From: Chitinophagales bacterium
GTDB lineage: Bacteria > Bacteroidota > Bacteroidia > Chitinophagales > Saprospiraceae
Length of the DNA: 35,175 nucleotides
Reading direction: 5' to 3'
Assembly (NCBI GenBank): GCA_022360175.1
Contig: JAKSDI010000224.1
Coordinates: forward strand, 1 to 35,175
Shown: positions 1 to 7,172 of the stretch, piece after piece
Numbering within the stretch: the first letter of the stretch is position 1
Layout: every line of letters begins with the position of its first letter
The notes under the pieces: model-generated
What the model saw: only the letters and a program-made list of their open reading frames with translations
Told to the model about the DNA's origin: nothing
Databases searched by the model: none
Translations under genes and position numbers: made by a program

Positions 1-174
1 ATACCCGTAGGCTTCCAAGTTCTTTTTTAGTACTCATAATGAATAGTATTTAAGGAATAAATACTAAGAATATGCTATTTTACAACATATTAGGCAAGGC
101 TCTTGACTTCGGCCGCTCCGTAGGAGCTTTGTTCAACAAAGTGTAAAACGATCATCTGCCCTATGCGGGCGCAC
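1..174 (-). mobile_element. Putative group II intron 5' end, running off the window
   Basis: Read on the minus strand, a GTGCG-type intron start (GTGCGCCC) begins at 174. It is followed by small stems like those that open domain I of a group II intron: CCCGCATAGGG near 159-169, CTTTG-TTGAA-CAAAG near 128-142 and CTCC-TAC-GGAG near 115-125. The body would continue leftward beyond position 1. The 5' consensus GUGYG is established for group II introns. Assigning this piece is inference from pattern and from the matching 3'-end-like sequence at 1177. No reverse transcriptase is visible here. It could instead be another structured repeat. Confidence 0.4.
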
Positions 175-218
175 GACATTTACACGAAACCGTTAGTAGC
201 AATTAAAAAATAAAGACT

Positions 219-1166
219 ATGATAAGAGATGATAAACTAGAACAAGAAATTGAAGATGAATTTAGTAAAGTTCATAATGAAGAAATTCGAATTCAAAAAG
301 AAATAGTTCAAAAAGAAAAACAGATTAATACTTTCAGATGTTTTGCTTGGGCAATCATTGCAATTGGCGGATTAGTTTTGATCTTAGGACTCTTGCATTA
401 TTTGGGGAATTCATCAAATAGCAATTTAAAATTAAATGAACTGGGAGATTTCTTAAGTGGCGCTGTTGCATCATTATGGGCATTAGCTGGATTGTTTTTG
501 ATATATGTTGCTTTCCTAGGACAACAAAAACAGATGCTTTACCAAAGCCTTGAGATTAAATATGGACAATTAGAATTAAAATCTACTCGTCTCGAAATCA
601 AAGGGCAAAAAGAGCAATTGAAGGAGCAAAACAAAACGATGAAACTTCAGCAATTCGAGAATACATTTTTCCAATTACTTTCATTACATAATGAAATAGT
701 AAAAAACATGGATATAAAAGGTAGGTCGGGAAATGAAGTCACAGGTAGAGATTGCTTTGAAGAAATATACCAAATGTTCTTCAATGAATGTAGCAAGCAA
801 AGATCAGAACGAAGAAGGTTAAATAAAAATGCTAGTCTTGAATTAAGCAAAGAAGAAGTAAGCAAAATATTCCAGAAAAACTACTCCAAAAGAAAATCTG
901 ATTTAGGTCACTATTTTAGATTCCTTTATCACTTATTAAAATTTGTTCATAAAAGCAAAATTGAGATGAAGAAAAGATATACTAATTTCATCCGTGCCCA
1001 ATTGTCCAGTTATGAACTATTAATTATATTTCATTATGGATTGATTGATAGAAATAAAGAACTCAGAAATCTTTTAGAAAGTTATCAAATTTTCAGATTC
1101 CTTAATCAAGCAGAAATTATAAATAAAAATTCCCTTTCAGGTTACAAAGAACAAGCATACGAATGA
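219..1166 (+). CDS. Putative abortive infection (putAbiC-like) membrane protein
   Basis: A 315-residue protein resembling the family annotated as 'putative phage abortive infection protein'. It has a charged N-terminal helix (1-40), two membrane segments (about 42-60 and 78-100), a charged coiled coil (about 102-145), then the motif FENTFFQLLSLHNEIV (146-161) that opens the soluble domain of this family. The C-terminal half is Lys/Arg-rich and likely cytoplasmic, with no nuclease or kinase motif I can name. It stands alone, with no partner toxin, antitoxin or methylase adjacent. The coding DNA is AT-rich and lies almost exactly between two intron-like ends (174 and 1177), which fits an acquired accessory gene. 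The family assignment is recognition without alignment. A defence role is known only by family name and is inferred here. Confidence 0.6.
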   Translation: MIRDDKLEQEIEDEFSKVHNEEIRIQKEIVQKEKQINTFRCFAWAIIAIGGLVLILGLLHYLGNSSNSNLKLNELGDFLSGAVASLWALAGLFLIYVAFLGQQKQMLYQSLEIKYGQLELKSTRLEIKGQKEQLKEQNKTMKLQQFENTFFQLLSLHNEIVKNMDIKGRSGNEVTGRDCFEEIYQMFFNECSKQRSERRRLNKNASLELSKEEVSKIFQKNYSKRKSDLGHYFRFLYHLLKFVHKSKIEMKKRYTNFIRAQLSSYELLIIFHYGLIDRNKELRNLLESYQIFRFLNQAEIINKNSLSGYKEQAYE

Positions 1167-1176
1167 AAAGCTACTA

Positions 1177-1365
1177 ATCGAGTAGACGGCTCCGACTAAT
1201 AGAATGATCGGAGTGCGCCTCTCACACCACAGTACGTAAGGGTCTCATATACTTCAAGTGGAGACCTACATTCGCAGCTTCACTCCAATAAGACTTGCCC
1301 CCTTCCCACATCCGCCTTATCTTAGGGGAGCAGTGTCTACTACGCATATCCAAACCTTAGGCAAC
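1177..1365 (-). mobile_element. Group II intron 3'-end remnant (domain V/VI-like)
   Basis: On the minus strand a 34-nt segment ending TACTGTGGT (about 1229-1262) has the size and layout of intron domain V, with a degenerate stem. It is followed by GTGAGAGGCGCACTCC, then a hairpin CTCCGA...TCGGAG (1190-1213) in the place of domain VI, and an end of the form CTACTCGAT, matching the 3' AY rule. The 100 bp to the right (to about 1365) read like the usual stretch between the maturase gene and domain V. No maturase reading frame survives, so this is a fragment. The base pairing of domain V is imperfect, suggesting decay. Confidence 0.5.
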
Positions 1366-1386
1366 ATTAATAATCAGAATGCAATA

Positions 1387-2568
1387 ATGGAAAACAACAG
1401 AAGAAACTTTCTTAAGAAATGTAGTCTATCTACCATTCCTTTTCTAATCCCTTCTACCAGTCTAAATGAACTACCTTTTTCCAAAGAAAAAACAAACGAT
1501 AATACGCCTGTTAACTTTATTTTTGATGGATTGGCTTTGTCTCCAAGCCAGTACCTGGAGAAACTTCAGGATATTAATCAATCAGCAGCTATTGAACCCG
1601 ACTTTTATGGAAATGGAGGCATCACAAAACGATTAGAAGATAGATTCATTGAATTAACCGGTAAGGAAAGAGCTATATATCTTCCAACAGGAACAATGGC
1701 GAATCAATTAGCTATAAAATTGCTTAATGAAAGCAACACAAAAGTAATTGTGCCAGAAAATTCTCACGTTTTTAGAGATGAAGCGGATGCTGCTCAAAGT
1801 GTCCATAATAAAAGGCTCATCCCTATTGGAAAAGGTAAAGCCTTTTTCAATTTAACCGACTTAAAGGACATTATAAGTTACACGGATAAAAATGAAGTTT
1901 TCAAGAGTGGACTAGGAACTATTGTGATTGAAAATCCGATAAGGAGAGCTGATGGAACTTTTATTCCGATTGAAAACATCAAAGAAATTTCAAAGTATTG
2001 TAAAGAGCATAATTATAATTTGCATTTAGATGGAGCAAGAATTCACATAGCATGCGCTTATAGCAATATTTCGCTAATCGAATATGCTTCCTATTTCGAT
2101 ACTATATACATTTCGCTGTATAAATATTTAAATGCAAGTGGTGGAGCCATTCTTTGTGGAAATGCCAAAATAATTGATAAAATCTCGCATCAGATAAAAA
2201 TATTGGGAGGGACTGTATTTCAAAGTTGGAATAACACAGCTGTTGCATTACATTATTTAGAAGGAATTGAGGAAAAATGGAGTAAAATAGTGTCAACAGC
2301 GACCAAATTGATCTCTAGTTTAAATCAACTAAATGGAGTTTCTATAAAGAGCTTAAAGAATGGTACAAACATCTATGATTTGAAATTATCTAAAGAAATC
2401 AATCTAAAGAAGCTTGCCAATTACTTATATGATGAACATAATATTTGGTTAGGCAGAGCAAATGAAAACGGAATCGTAAAATTCACTGTTAATGAAAGTA
2501 TTCTAACGAGAGCATTAGAAGAAATAGTAAACGCCTGGAGAACAGGAATAAAAAAAGCAATGGAATAA
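1387..2568 (+). CDS. Threonine aldolase / beta-eliminating lyase family PLP enzyme, Tat-like leader
   Basis: A fold-type I PLP enzyme of the low-specificity threonine aldolase family (cleaves threonine-like beta-hydroxy amino acids to glycine and an aldehyde). With the start at 1387 it is 393 residues. Family marks are the PTGTMANQLA cofactor motif (about 100-109), HLDGARIH with Asp215 and Arg218, and SLYKYLNAS with the Schiff-base Lys246. The frame is open back to 1258, but those 43 residues are read from intron remnant, so I chose MENNRRNFLKK. That N-terminus has twin arginines followed by a hydrophobic stretch, like a Tat signal. This is unusual, because characterised threonine aldolases are cytoplasmic. 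The gene is monocistronic. True substrate is unknown; a periplasmic amino-acid lyase is an inference. Confidence 0.8.
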   Translation: MENNRRNFLKKCSLSTIPFLIPSTSLNELPFSKEKTNDNTPVNFIFDGLALSPSQYLEKLQDINQSAAIEPDFYGNGGITKRLEDRFIELTGKERAIYLPTGTMANQLAIKLLNESNTKVIVPENSHVFRDEADAAQSVHNKRLIPIGKGKAFFNLTDLKDIISYTDKNEVFKSGLGTIVIENPIRRADGTFIPIENIKEISKYCKEHNYNLHLDGARIHIACAYSNISLIEYASYFDTIYISLYKYLNASGGAILCGNAKIIDKISHQIKILGGTVFQSWNNTAVALHYLEGIEEKWSKIVSTATKLISSLNQLNGVSIKSLKNGTNIYDLKLSKEINLKKLANYLYDEHNIWLGRANENGIVKFTVNESILTRALEEIVNAWRTGIKKAME

Positions 2569-2596
2569 GAGGGCACTGTCACTTTTTGCACACCCA

Positions 2597-2621
2597 GAGT
2601 TGGGCCAGATTTACCCAACTC
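2597..2621. repeat. 8-bp perfect inverted repeat downstream of the aldolase
   Basis: GAGTTGGG (2597-2604) and CCCAACTC (2614-2621) form a perfect 8-bp stem with a 9-nt loop, 29 bp after the aldolase stop. No T-run follows, so it is not a classical intrinsic terminator, but it may end the aldolase transcript or stabilise its 3' end. The rest of 2569-2700 shows nothing recognisable. Confidence 0.4.
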
Positions 2622-2708
2622 GCTTCAGTCACAGTATGGGAGTAATCACAAGCTTAGCCCCACCCTCCCACCATATTCCTCTAATACCTTGACACTTATA
2701 TAATTCCC

Positions 2709-2739
2709 TTGGTAGAGATTAAAAAAAGTATTACCTTTG
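2709..2739 (+). promoter_or_regulatory. Promoter of rplU-rpmA (Bacteroidota sigma-A type)
   Basis: TTG at 2709-2711, a 20-bp spacer and TACCTTTG at 2732-2739 match the Bacteroidota consensus TTG-N19/20-TAnnTTTG. Transcription would start near 2745, leaving a leader of about 35 nt before the rplU start at 2781. Short AT-rich leaders without a strong Shine-Dalgarno are usual in this phylum. Confidence 0.75.
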
Positions 2740-2780
2740 CACCTCGATTTATCAATCATTAACCTTTTAAAGACAAATCA

Positions 2781-3089
2781 ATGTTCGCTATCGTAACAAT
2801 AGCTGGTCAACAATTCAAAGTTGAGGAAGGGCAAGAGCTCTTCGTCCACCAGTTAGAAGCCTCTGAAGGCGACAGCCTCGCGTTCGATCAGGTACTCCTG
2901 GTTGATAAGGGTGGTGATGTCTCAGTTGGCACGCCGGTGTTGAACGCCAAAGTAAATGCTACAGTACTTGAGCATGTTAAAGGCGATAAAGTACTTGTAT
3001 TCAAAAAGAAACGCCGTAAAGGATACCGTCGTAAGAACGGTCATCGCCAGCGTTTTACTAAAATTAAAATTGACGGTATTGCCGTTTAA
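2781..3089 (+). CDS. rplU: 50S ribosomal protein bL21
   Basis: A 102-residue protein, the usual bL21 length. It opens with MFAIVTIAGQQFKVEEGQ, the standard first strand of the family, and ends in the basic RNA-binding tail KKKRRKGYRRKNGHRQRFT (about 75-93) that contacts 23S rRNA. It is followed after 46 bp by rpmA, the common bacterial rplU-rpmA order. The strong promoter upstream fits a growth-rate gene. bL21 has no C-terminal extension here; the extra domain in this operon sits on bL27 instead. Confidence 0.97.
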   Translation: MFAIVTIAGQQFKVEEGQELFVHQLEASEGDSLAFDQVLLVDKGGDVSVGTPVLNAKVNATVLEHVKGDKVLVFKKKRRKGYRRKNGHRQRFTKIKIDGIAV

Positions 3090-3135
3090 TCCCCGGCTAG
3101 GGATATGCGGTTTTTTTAACACTAAAATTTGAGAC

Positions 3136-3819
3136 ATGGCTCACAAGAAAGGTGTAGGTAGTACGGATAACGGCCGGGACAGTAAATCGAAACGATTAGG
3201 TGTCAAATTATTCGGCGGCCAGGAAGCAAGAGCAGGTAACATCATCGTGCGTCAGCGCGGTACGAAGTTCCACCCTGGTGAAAATGTATATCTAGGTAAA
3301 GATTTTTCTTTACACGCAAGAATTGACGGCGTTGTATCTTTCCGCAAGCGTCGCAATAATCGTACATATGTAAGCGTTCTTCCTGAAAATGGTGACGTAG
3401 CAGTTGCTCCGGCTCCTAGCAAGCCGAAGAAGAAAGAATCTCCTGCTAAAGAAACGGTTGCAGCAGCTCCGGCAGCAGTAGAAGAGAAAAAAGAAACTGC
3501 TCCAACTTCCAAATCTGGAAAAATAACCTTACCTTCAGGAAAGAAAATCAAGCAAGATGATTTGAAGCTTGTTGAAGGTATTGGTCCAAAGATTGAAGGT
3601 TTGCTAAATGAAGGTGGTATTACTACCTGGGCAGAATTAGCAGATGCTCCAACAGATAAAGTGCAGGCAATTTTAGATGAGGCTGGTCCTCGCTACCGCA
3701 TGCACGACCCAGCAACCTGGGCAAAGCAAGCTCGTCTGGCAGCAGATGGAAAGTGGGAAGAGCTGGAATCACTACAAGATCGCTTAGATGGTGGTCGTGA
3801 ACCAGAAGACGAGAAATAA
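3136..3819 (+). CDS. rpmA: 50S ribosomal protein bL27 with C-terminal helix-hairpin-helix extension
   Basis: Residues 1-85 are a complete bL27 ([22 protein letters not shown] at the start, then [10 protein letters not shown]), which reaches the peptidyl-transferase centre. Normal bL27 ends near residue 85, but this protein is 227 residues. An Ala/Pro/Lys/Glu-rich linker (about 88-135) joins it to a compact domain (about 138-226) containing a helix-hairpin-helix motif, [18 protein letters not shown] (145-162). The domain ends in a conserved-looking stretch with [11 protein letters not shown] (189-199). Helix-hairpin-helix modules bind nucleic acid backbones, so extra rRNA contact is plausible. 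No stop codon or frameshift interrupts the fusion, and one terminator ends the operon right after it. Product certain for the N-terminus, function of the extension unknown. Confidence 0.95.
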   Translation: MAHKKGVGSTDNGRDSKSKRLGVKLFGGQEARAGNIIVRQRGTKFHPGENVYLGKDFSLHARIDGVVSFRKRRNNRTYVSVLPENGDVAVAPAPSKPKKKESPAKETVAAAPAAVEEKKETAPTSKSGKITLPSGKKIKQDDLKLVEGIGPKIEGLLNEGGITTWAELADAPTDKVQAILDEAGPRYRMHDPATWAKQARLAADGKWEELESLQDRLDGGREPEDEK

Positions 3820-3857
3820 TAAGCAATAGTTTTAGTTTTCATAGCTTTATATTTCGG

Positions 3858-3883
3858 GCCCTATCGGTGATAGGGCTTTTTTT
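3858..3883 (+). terminator. Intrinsic terminator of rplU-rpmA
   Basis: GCCCTATC-GGT-GATAGGGC forms a perfect 8-bp stem with a 3-nt loop, directly followed by a run of seven T residues. It lies about 40 bp after the rpmA stop. Confidence 0.9.
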
Positions 3884-3935
3884 ATGTCCTCTCTGATCAA
3901 TTGATTACTTCTTAAACCTTTTTACTGCTCCTTTT

Positions 3936-4196
3936 AGAGCATGTTTGGGAATTTGTTCTTTGTGACGATTTTGTCATTAATTGACTTAGATGAGGTCTGA
4001 ACGAGCTAACTCGTAGAGCAAAAGTCTTGAAGACTTTTGAGCGAGTGAACCGCTAGCGGATGGGCTGCATATATTTTAGCCTTCCGCGTGCCGCTGAAGC
4101 TTTAGCGGAGGAGCAAGCTAAATGAGTGTTCTTCCAACGAAATATAAGTCAATTAGTGACGGAATAAGTCCGATTAATAAATCCCAAACACGCTCT
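3936..4196. repeat. Palindromic dispersed repeat, family 1, copy 1 (261 bp)
   Basis: Starts AGAGCATGTTTGGGA and ends TCCCAAACACGCTCT, so the ends are inverted repeats; the similarity continues inward imperfectly for about 50 bp (TTAATTGACTT against AAGTCAATTA). A second copy of 164 bp is at 13157-13320. Copy 1 carries about 97 bp extra in the middle, including a 10-bp palindrome CAAAAGTCTT-G-AAGACTTTTG (4020-4040) and CCGCTAGCGG. The right end is 3 bp from the stop codon of the next minus-strand gene. There is no reading frame for a transposase, so it looks like a MITE-type non-autonomous element. Together with the terminator it accounts for the gene-free stretch 3827-4199. Confidence 0.75.
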
Positions 4197-4199
4197 TAT

Positions 4200-4976
4200 T
4201 TATATGATTTCTGTTACATCCTTGGGGAGCCAGCCTTCTGAAGTATCTTCAAGGCGTACTCTATTCCAACTGCCAATCTGATCTATAATAGTCACTTTAG
4301 TCCCTTCATGTAGCTTTAAAACCGTTTTGCTGTCTGTTTCCGGGGCTGCTTTTAGAATCGTCTCTTCTACCATAATAATAGCTTTATTGCTATTGTGTTG
4401 ATGCTGCGCACGCCCATGGGCCAATAAAAAAGGGATAATGCTCAAAAGCAATAAGCTAATTCCTCCTAAAAAGCCTAGTTTTTTCTGACTACGCACCTGG
4501 CTTACCAACCACAAAATCAGCCCACCAACTCCTAACCATATCAAGACGATGCCTATCCAATTCCAGGCACTACTTGAAAGTGATTGCTGAATAGAAAGCC
4601 ATATTTTAACAATCCCTGATTTTTCAATTCCTACCTGCAAATCTTTAAGCTGGCCTTTAGCTACTTTCAAATTGTGCAGGCATTCTTCGTCCTTAGGATC
4701 TATTTGAAGTGCTCGTTCATAATTAAGCACTGCAAGTCCTAGCTTATTTATTCTGAAATAGGTATTTCCCAAATTGTGATACAATGAAACAGATTCATGC
4801 CCATCTGCTAACAAAGATTCATATGCTTCTACTGCTTCCTGATAATTCCCTTGTTGATAAGCAGTATTGCCCCTTGAAAAAGTAGCCTTGGGTTGAGCTG
4901 CTGCAAATGTAGAAATCAGGATAAAGGCTAGTAAACAACTGATTTGTAGAAGTATAGGTTTCATTTTATTCTTCAT
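4200..4976 (-). CDS. BatE-like TPR protein with membrane segments and SH3 domain
   Basis: Exported N-terminus (MKPILLQ then a hydrophobic run ending AAAQ), then about two to three TPR units (NTAYQQGNYQEAVEAYESLL, LYHNLGNTYFRINKLGLAV and the following pair). Two membrane helices follow (about WNWIGIVLIWLGVGGLILWLV and GGISLLLLSIIPFLLAHG), and a C-terminal SH3-like domain ending GSWNRVRLEDTSEGWLPKD. This layout is that of BatE, the last gene of Bacteroides aerotolerance operons, but no BatA-D genes are here. The frame is open to 5015. I place the start at 4976, overlapping the upstream gene by 11 bp; 4964, one base after its stop, is equally likely. It is co-transcribed with the OstA-like gene, which suggests an envelope job. 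Confidence 0.75.
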   Translation of the reverse strand: MKNKMKPILLQISCLLAFILISTFAAAQPKATFSRGNTAYQQGNYQEAVEAYESLLADGHESVSLYHNLGNTYFRINKLGLAVLNYERALQIDPKDEECLHNLKVAKGQLKDLQVGIEKSGIVKIWLSIQQSLSSSAWNWIGIVLIWLGVGGLILWLVSQVRSQKKLGFLGGISLLLLSIIPFLLAHGRAQHQHNSNKAIIMVEETILKAAPETDSKTVLKLHEGTKVTIIDQIGSWNRVRLEDTSEGWLPKDVTEII

Positions 4977-6924
4977 TTTCTTTCTCTGGCGTAGTAGCTG
5001 GTTTTTCTTCTTCAAGCTGTTCTTCTATATTTTCTTCAAGTTCTTCCACATCTTCCTTTCCTTGTGCCAGTGTTTTTATAGCAGGCTGAGGGAAGCGGGA
5101 AGGTAATGCTCTAAAAAGGTCTTCTATAGAATTTGGACGATATCTTTTCTCCCAATTGAAACCTGGCATTTTTAATTCATTATGGTTGGCCTGGCCCATT
5201 GGAAGCATTTGTGCAATAGGTTGTGTAAAAAACTTGATTTGCTCCACTTCATTATTTCCAAAGAGCAACAGCATTTCGCTGCAAATAGTCTTATTTACTC
5301 CCACATAACCTCCTACCTCATCTATAGCGTAATATACGGACTCTGCATTTCCGTTTACAGCCATTCGCCTTAGTTCTTCTGCTTCGAAGAAGGCCGTTAT
5401 GTTTTTACCTTTAACCTGATTGAAAAACACTTCATCAGGAGAGTTAATAATGAAACTCTTGTTGAGTAAATAAATTTTATCAATTTTACTATCCGCCAAT
5501 TGCATGTGAATCGTATCAGCATAAAACTGAGAGGTATCAGCCCAAACAATAGGCTGGCGGAATAATCGGAATATAGAATCGGTTGTACTATACTGCAAGG
5601 AATCGCTTATAGCCTGCATTTTTTCGCTATAAATACGTACATCATGGTAGGCGCGTAATTGTCTTGCACTATCTCCTTGTATAGAATCCTCTCTCATTGC
5701 ATACAGCGTATCTGACGCCATAAAAAGGGAATCACCATCCAGCATAGTAATCATAAGGGGCCTTCCCTTACTACCACCACTAGCTTTCAGATAGTCCGAC
5801 TTTCGGTCATAATCTGCATGATCACATACAATTGTTATTTCAGCAGAAGTATCGCGCCATATTACGTTACCAATTGCAATACCGATGCCTCTTTCTTCAC
5901 TATAGTCTACCTGATCGGCTTCTAATATCTGAGGAGGATCACTGATTATAGAGCGCCCGCGAGTAGTGTATTGTTCATTTTTAGCATCATAAATAATTTC
6001 ATTAGCTACAATATCCTGTTCTTCGTCCTTGAATTTTGCATTGCCAATCAAAAGGGTTTTATCATTGGCTTCATCATAGCGAATAATATCTGCTGAAGCA
6101 CGTCGCATTCCTTCTTCAAAAGAAGCATTTCCTTCCAGGCTGTATACCTCTTTAGCTCCATCATAAGTTATAGAGTCGGCTATAGCTACCTGCTCTCCTT
6201 TTACATATTGAGCATTTTTTGAGAATAGAGCAAGATTATTTTCTGTATCGTAGTACCCATCCTCGCAGTATACTTTGGTACTGTCATTGCTGATGAGTGT
6301 AGGCCCTAAAAATGAAACAATTCTTGTTTCTGTATTAAATCCAAGCGTATCTGACTTCAAACTGAATTGAGGATCAATAACAACTACACTATCTTTAAAA
6401 AAGACTTGTTGTTCATTTACATGGTAATAGCCTTTCTTGCTAGTAAGCTGGGTTTCCTCCATTACAAGCGTAGCATTATTATCATAGGTAGCTATTTTTG
6501 TATTAAGGTCATAAGTCAATCGATCGGTAAACAATTGCTGTTGTCCATTTACTAACACTACATCTCCATATAGCTCTGAAATCCTGATAGTCCCATCATA
6601 CATAGCAGAATCGGCAAACACACTTAGCGAATCCCCCTGCTGAATAACGACACTCCCTTCCGCAAAAACCCTGGTTTCATTGACAATCAAAGCAGAATCA
6701 CAATACATATATATGCTGTCCTGGCGCAATTCAACACTTCCGCTTAGCTTTTGCAAAACAGAATCCTTACGCTCCTGTATATATTCAAAGACATCAGCAT
6801 GATCTACCAGTACTTCTTTTTTGCGACTGGTATCCTGTTCTACTTGTTGTGCATTGACACTCCAGCTCACTAATAGTGAGATGGAAAAGATCAATGCAGA
6901 TTTTAAATACATCCCTACTTTCAT
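4966..6924 (-). CDS. OstA/LptA-like LPS transport protein
   Basis: A 652-residue exported protein. The signal peptide MKVGMYLKSALIFSISLLVSWSVNAQ is followed by many short beta-strand repeats of the OstA type, such as LYGDVVLVNGQQQLFTDRL and AEGSVVIQQGDSLSVFADSA. Such repeats build the beta-jellyroll of LptA and of the N-terminal domain of LptD, which carry lipopolysaccharide across the periplasm. The protein is much longer than E. coli LptA (about 185 residues) and lacks an LptD barrel, the usual form of the OstA-like protein in Bacteroidota. The C-terminus (about 610-652) is an acidic Glu-rich tail of low complexity. It lies first in a two-gene operon with the BatE-like gene. Confidence 0.85.
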   Translation of the reverse strand: MKVGMYLKSALIFSISLLVSWSVNAQQVEQDTSRKKEVLVDHADVFEYIQERKDSVLQKLSGSVELRQDSIYMYCDSALIVNETRVFAEGSVVIQQGDSLSVFADSAMYDGTIRISELYGDVVLVNGQQQLFTDRLTYDLNTKIATYDNNATLVMEETQLTSKKGYYHVNEQQVFFKDSVVVIDPQFSLKSDTLGFNTETRIVSFLGPTLISNDSTKVYCEDGYYDTENNLALFSKNAQYVKGEQVAIADSITYDGAKEVYSLEGNASFEEGMRRASADIIRYDEANDKTLLIGNAKFKDEEQDIVANEIIYDAKNEQYTTRGRSIISDPPQILEADQVDYSEERGIGIAIGNVIWRDTSAEITIVCDHADYDRKSDYLKASGGSKGRPLMITMLDGDSLFMASDTLYAMREDSIQGDSARQLRAYHDVRIYSEKMQAISDSLQYSTTDSIFRLFRQPIVWADTSQFYADTIHMQLADSKIDKIYLLNKSFIINSPDEVFFNQVKGKNITAFFEAEELRRMAVNGNAESVYYAIDEVGGYVGVNKTICSEMLLLFGNNEVEQIKFFTQPIAQMLPMGQANHNELKMPGFNWEKRYRPNSIEDLFRALPSRFPQPAIKTLAQGKEDVEELEENIEEQLEEEKPATTPEKENEE

Positions 6925-6937
6925 CTGTTTAGATTGC

Positions 6938-7098
6938 GAAGTTGTTTAAAGTCTCCTTACTGGTCTATCAAAAGCACCTTTTTACCCTATCTTTCGTTTT
7001 TTCATCGCCCCGTAGCGCTGCTATGCGGCTCAAAAAAAGCCTCAACTAGGAAAAAAATGCGACTTTCTCGCCCTCAGTAGAAAACTTAAAACAGCTTC
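6938..7098. repeat. Palindromic dispersed repeat, family 2, copy 1 (161 bp)
   Basis: Bounded by GAAGTTGTTTAAAGT (6938-6952) and ACTTAAAACAGCTTC (7084-7098), inverted repeats of each other with few mismatches. The inner sequence is also roughly palindromic, centred on CCGTAGCGCTGCTATGCGG (about 7011-7029) flanked by T- and A-runs. Copy 2 at 16898-17056 has almost the same length and layout. It fills most of the gap between the OstA-like gene and the oxidoreductase. No coding capacity. It could fold as a long RNA hairpin. Confidence 0.75.
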
Positions 7099-7172
7099 TA
7101 TACAATATTCCAAGCACAAACATGCAGCTTTCTACGAAGATACACTACATTCTTTTTCCGATTAACCATATT

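Noticed and set aside
1258..1386. Upstream extension of the aldolase reading frame (43 residues)
   Set aside because: The added segment reads through the group II intron-like remnant and has no match to the family; the start at 1387 gives a Tat-like leader.
150..1390. Integron cassette structure (attC sites) around the abortive-infection gene
   Set aside because: CGTTAGTAGC at 191-200 and CCTTAGGC near 1354 resemble core sites, and GTTAGTAGC/GCTACTAAT flank the gene as near inverted repeats, but none fits GTTRRRY with a paired RYYYAAC. The group II intron reading explains the flanks better.
4020..4040. 10-bp palindrome CAAAAGTCTT-G-AAGACTTTTG as a terminator
   Set aside because: No T-run follows on either strand and it lies inside the extra middle of repeat copy 1, so it is treated as part of that element.
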